Source of the DNA: Takakia lepidozioides
Lineage: Eukaryota; Streptophyta; Takakiopsida; Takakiales; Takakiaceae
Direction of reading: 5' to 3'
NCBI GenBank assembly: GCA_030704615.1
Contig: CM060731.1
Location: 31,434,001 to 31,498,000 of the forward strand
DNA length: 64,000 nucleotides
Program-made: the position numbers and the translations under genes
Notes under the pieces: model-generated
What the model was told of the DNA's origin: nothing
The model's database searches: none
The model's input: only the letters and a program-made list of their open reading frames with translations
Shown: positions 59,601 to 64,000 of the stretch, piece by piece
How positions within the stretch are numbered: the stretch's first letter is position 1
Layout: each line of letters starts with the position of its first letter

Positions 59601-62600
59601 GCTCATACAAGTGTCTTCTTGAAGGATTTTCCCCAGCTGTTAAGGCCTCTTGCGAGGGAGAGGTATTCAGAACAGTCTGCCCATGTGGAGTTCCTGGTCT
59701 GGCCGGAGTCCTTCTTGAGTAGTGACGAGCTTTTTTCTCTGCTGAATTCACTGGTGGAGTTCTGACCCCAGTCAAGGCCTCTAGATCGATACTTAAAATT
59801 TTGTCAATATCAGCTTGAAAGCTGCCTCCCTGATGTAGCCGTGGTTCTTTCTCAGGTTCCACTGTAGGATATTCTTGAATGGCCTGCCTCCCCAGTACGG
59901 TTGCTGCTACACCAGGTTCTGGAGCTCCTTTTCTAGCTGCCAATCTCGTGTAATGCTGATCTTGCATCTCAGCAGGAGACAGTGAAAGAGGTACTTCCAA
60001 TGCTACAGTCCCAGGTGCAATGCTACCTGATGGCTCTGCATTTGGGAATCCCTCTTTAGCTACAGCCTGAGTGGAGTGATGACCAATTTGCTCTTTCCCA
60101 GAGCCCACCAAGAAGCTTGTATCATGAACGTAATTCCCAGGCAAAACAGGGGATATCTGGTCCGCCTTACCAATCATGAGGCCTCTTTTGACCGCCGCCC
60201 GGGTGGCATGGTGGCTAACTTGCTCTTCCACAGAATTTGCAATGGAATTTGAACCACCAGCTAGAGCACCAGTTCTACTCTTGCGCTTCATCCCAATAGT
60301 ATTAGAGCAGTCATGCTCATGCCTTTGTTTGTGCCCATCCCTCTCTAATTCAACACTTGCTGCATCCTTTGCTGAGTGGGCAGATGGCTCTTCCATAGAC
60401 ACAGCTATAGCAGGCACATTACCAGTAAAATCCACTGACAAAGAGCCTACTATTCCCAACTCTGCAGCAGGAGAGGAGTTGTGGAGGCCTTGCTGATCCG
60501 GAGAACCCGTTAAAGAGCTTGCATGACCACCTGCAATCCCAATTGAGGAAGCAGGTGTGGGGACTGCCTCAGAAGTAGACAGCCCCTTCTTAGCTGCAGC
60601 CCTAGTGAAATGTAAAGAGCCCACTGAAGCAGCTATCGAGTCCCCTGGCAAAATTCTCAGGTTCTGGCCTATATCAGCATGAAAAACACCAGGCAGGTGA
60701 TGATCTGCCTGCTTCTTTCTCTTCTTATGAGATTCCACTATAGTCAATGCTGGCAAAAATCTGCCAACCTGGTCCTCTTTGGGACTCGGTAAAGAAAATG
60801 CACAACTGGCAGACCCCTCAGCAGCTTCACCAGGGAAAGGACTTTTCTGATTTGTCCCTGCATGTGATCGTCGGCTCTTAGCTGCAGCCCTGGTGGCATA
60901 AGAGCTACCCTCCTGACCAAACAGTTCCTGTTGAAGCTTCCCTCTCTCCCCTTCGTTTCTGTCCTTGTTATATCTGGGTGGATCAACCCACCTGACCATG
61001 CACATACATATTGGGCGTCAGGACTGCGGACTACTGTACAGTTAGTCTCAACTGAAAACAAGACAGACATTGCACTGATGAATGGCAACACCTCCTATGC
61101 ACCTTGCCACTGCCGAGTGCTGATTGAGTCATGTGCACCATCCCCAGGCAAAATGACCGTCTACAGACCTGGTCTACTCAAATGTGCAGCCATCAGTGCA
61201 CTTGAACCTTGATAAATTTGTCACAGAACATTACAAGGCACCAGGATGGCCTAAAGTACTTGATGGTTTGATGTTAAAGAAACAAAAGTACAACCAAAAT
61301 GAACAATGGAGCTCAGACAAGGCCCCATTTAGGCTATTTACTCAAAGAGATTGTACGGAAGTCACTTGCATCTTGGGTGGCCCCTTCCAGGGAAACTTCC
61401 ATCTCCAAAAGCATGAGTTTCATCTTCGAAGAAGAGGTTATGACAACCTCTTCCTCTCTCACCCATTAATTATCACAGTGAGCAGCATACTCCGAAAATT
61501 CCTGACTGATCAATCATCAAAAGCAGTATCACACTCAACCTAATGATATAGCTATAAAAGCAGGATCATACTTGAAGAACTTGCAACTCTGTACATCCGA
61601 ATGCTTGCGCTTGCCCTTGCTCTTGCCCTTGCGCTGAAAAAGGACAGGTTCACGGGTTGCACACATGAGGTAGCGCAGACCCCTGTTAGCACTTTTTTCT
61701 CCCACCACTCTTTCCACAGCCAGCCTCCCACACTCACAGACCACACTGTCTATGTTTCCCGTTATGGCTTCCTCTGGTGCATAGTTGTCCAGACCATCTT
61801 CTGTTGTAGCAATTTTCTTTCTGGATACTGCCGCTGCCTCAGCCAGACCTTCTGCCAACCCCTGCGCCACCTCATGTGCTACACCTTGAGCTAAAACCTC
61901 GGCTGCTTTGGTTAAGTCAACAACTGCTGCTGCCTTCCCCATCAACTGTCCAGCAGCCTCCACTGCTGAGCCATCTGTAACAATGTGACCTAGACCACAG
62001 CCAGACTCCTTCCCTTTGGTCTCAGCAATGGTCTCAGCTATACCCTCTGCCACTCCTGCTGCTATTCCAGCTGCTACAGCCTCAGCTATACTCCAATGTA
62101 CACCATTTGCAAAACACCCCAATAAATTCATTTGTAGCTCCTTGGAAATCAAATCTGCTTGCTTGCTCGGTAAACTGCAGGACTCCACCAACTCCTCCTG
62201 TACTTTCGTGGAACTGCTGGGTCGAATATCCTCTCCCCCTGGCGTCTTGGCTAAACTGTCAGATGCAACCTCTCCTGCCTTTACTAGACTGGTGGTCGCC
62301 AGTGACAATGTCTCTGACACCTTCACTAAGCTGGCAGCATTTATTAAATCCTCCCCAGCACCAGTTGGGAGACCAGGGGCCATTATCTTATCAGTAGCCA
62401 TGAATAATCCCTCACTATCACAATCCACCTCCATTTTGTCACTTTTCGCTATGTTGTGCATCGCCGCCATAGGTTCTTCTGTATCATTCATCAAGCATCA
62501 AGCTGAGACCAAAGGATGCGTTATGACCAAAGGATGGATAAGAATCCCAATGAGGGACAATAAATAGGGCTGTCAGGGGATTTGAGATATATTGTGCATT

Positions 62601-64000
62601 ATACCTTTGCAAAAGTCCCTGCAGCTCCACCGCACAGCAGGAGGAATGGAACCCTCAAGAAAACATGTTGAGCTACTTCGTTCCGTTGACACAAATTTTG
62701 GGTAGATTTCATTTGTCACTACTGAGCACCTCAGCTTATGTCCCAGGCTATGCAAAGATACATCTCCAGTTTCTACCTTAATTTGAGCTTCCAGATCTTT
62801 GACACTGTGAAACTCAGATCGCCCCACTGGCAGGCATGGTGAAGTCGTATCAACCCTTTGAACCATGTGACATTTTCCCCTCCATATGAGCTAATACATC
62901 ACTGATTCCAGGGTAACGCACACTACTTGGCTGCAAAATTATAAATGACAACACAGCCAAGCCCCAAGTTCTACTCCACGGTCCATACAAGAAGGGTAGA
63001 ATACTCCAGCGGTTCACTGTGTTGTCAAAACCATTCAGATTGGACTTTGGCTTATGACGGTGGATATCACAAACAAACACCCACTTATGAAGAACTTATG
63101 AACTCTCAGAATATGAACATGAACAGCACAGATGTTCATTGACCTACATGCTTGCAACCTGTATGTGACACTGAACACCGGCTTGTTGGTACGCCTAGAG
63201 CTTCCTGCATCACATCCAACACTGAACTTCTGCAATGGAACCCCACAAAAATCCTATGCCAGGAGACAGAGAGGGAGGAAAAAGAAAATTTACTACGTCC
63301 AGAGGAGCAACACGAAAATTTGCATGAAAAATATGAAAAGGTGTACCATTGAATGGAAAATCCATATCGATCAGCACAGCCCCTTCTTGGTTTGATCCGT
63401 CAAGGGCTTCACCCTTTGACAAACCCTTCACTTGCTCCAAGATGCTCTCTGCTACAGCTGTACTTTGCACAACTCCGGTCTGCACTACATCCCCAGCTTG
63501 CCTGGCTTCAACTTGTGTCTGCAGAGATTCAAGTCATAAAACGACTGAACTATAATAGGCTTGCCTCAGCTATTACTAATTTCACTCTTTTCAATACCTT
63601 TTGCAAGGGGGTTATACTCCACATCCCTATTAGGCCAGCATCAATACTTAGAAATCTGGAATCTCTGCCCAAAAAAAAATTGGTCTCCTTAAGCAGCAGT
63701 AGCAAATTCAGGAAAACGAAAATCCATCTTTACCAGAGGAAGATTTCTCTCGCCTTCTGCGTTTGTAATACCAGATTGAGTAACCTCCTCATCCTCTTTT
63801 CTGGCCATAACATCCAAGGTCCCAGTGACTGCTATACTTGTTCCTTCCACAACTACTTCATCTGCCACGCTCTCTGCTCCATTCAGACCATCCAGAGCTC
63901 CGTGAACATAATCAATATCACCGCCATATGTAGCATTCAAGGCGTCCAAAGCTGCGAACTCTGACACATTGCCCCAAGTGACACCTCCCTGGACAACATT
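53616..64000 (-). CDS. Large protein with two GRF-type zinc fingers and TRAAAK repeats (3' part of gene)
   Basis: The gene runs off the right edge, so the start and N-terminus are missing. Exons with consistent phases are 64000-63734 (partial), 63518-63347, 62478-61572, 60973-59071, 58670-56823, 56288-56108, 55522-55327 and 53948-53867. A joining exon at about 62590-62900 has a clear donor but an unresolved 5' boundary. The terminal exon is uncertain (candidate 53657-53616). More than 1,800 residues lie in view. Near the end of exon 62478-61572 and in exon 55522-55327 are two GRF-like zinc fingers (C-x-C, then NRGLRY..C, then CKFF). Exon 60973-59071 (634 residues) holds nine degenerate copies of a basic motif centred on T-R-A-A-A-K. 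Exon 58670-56823 (616 residues) is acidic and disordered, with basic patches such as RRARSAPAKQKSR. GRF fingers bind single-stranded nucleic acid in other proteins, so a nuclear DNA- or RNA-related role is inferred. I do not recognise the family. Confidence 0.8.
54480..55040 (+). mobile_element. LINE fragment in an intron of the GRF gene
   Basis: A decayed piece of the L1-like family seen at 3.4-6.9 kb. FGTYNRDVEALIL (about 54610-54645) matches FGNYNRDKEALIH of that copy, and the downstream WNLVTNDLPASWIALL stretch matches WNAVMGDLPDNWTRLL. It has several stops and lies antisense to the host gene. Confidence 0.65.

Noticed and set aside
62016-62567. 183-codon plus-strand frame
   Set aside because: Antisense to the Ala-rich GRF-finger exon; its openness follows from the biased composition of that exon.
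1-64000. CRISPR arrays, bacterial operons or organelle sequence
   Set aside because: Spliced plant nuclear genes and retroelements throughout; no regularly spaced direct repeats with unique spacers.

Overview
This is a nuclear window from a plant. TPLATE, a plant-type SUT sucrose/H+ symporter, a plant sucrose-6-phosphate phosphatase and GDSL lipases are all present. Spliceosomal introns range from about 70 bp to 2.3 kb, and LINE, copia and SINE debris is abundant. The protein sequences are clearly diverged from the Arabidopsis proteins as I remember them, and the SUT gene has no intron. I therefore lean towards a non-flowering land plant, but the sequence alone does not settle the lineage.

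Layout. An intact single-exon SUT gene lies on the minus strand (0.7-2.6 kb). From 3.4 to 17.5 kb the window is a transposon graveyard. It holds a decayed LINE split by an AT-rich insert, a decayed copia element on the minus strand, a 1.5-kb foldback DNA element nested inside that copia (9-bp target duplication, Mutator-like), several repeat clusters and a second LINE fragment. A tail-to-tail pair of GDSL-lipase paralogues follows (20.9-23.7 kb plus, 24.8-27.9 kb minus), with three internal exons of identical length. Next come about 5 kb with no recognisable gene, then a complete ten-exon TPLATE gene (33.3-42.7 kb, minus). Its second intron holds an array of LINE 3' ends that all finish in the same tail. 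A complete eight-exon SPP gene (44.2-49.1 kb, minus) lies upstream of TPLATE on the same strand. After about 4.5 kb of SINE- and repeat-containing DNA, the last 10.4 kb is the 3' part of a very large gene (minus, running off the right edge). It encodes a protein with two GRF-type zinc fingers and a nine-copy degenerate basic repeat (core T-R-A-A-A-K).

How the genes relate. SPP makes free sucrose and SUT moves it across membranes, so the window carries two steps of sucrose handling. They are 42 kb apart and separately transcribed, and I see no evidence of coordination. TPLATE (endocytosis), the GDSL lipases (secreted) and the GRF gene (probably nuclear, by inference) are unrelated housekeeping or tissue genes. 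Exon boundaries for TPLATE, SPP and both GDSL genes were derived by hand from GT/AG sites and phase. Each set sums to a multiple of three and gives a protein of the expected family length.

Most interesting items: the repeat-rich double-GRF protein, the foldback element with its nested palindromic array, the self-stacked LINE tails in the TPLATE intron, a GDSL paralogue with the catalytic-block Asn changed to Asp, and two phase-compatible CxxCxGxG exons hidden among the last SPP exons.
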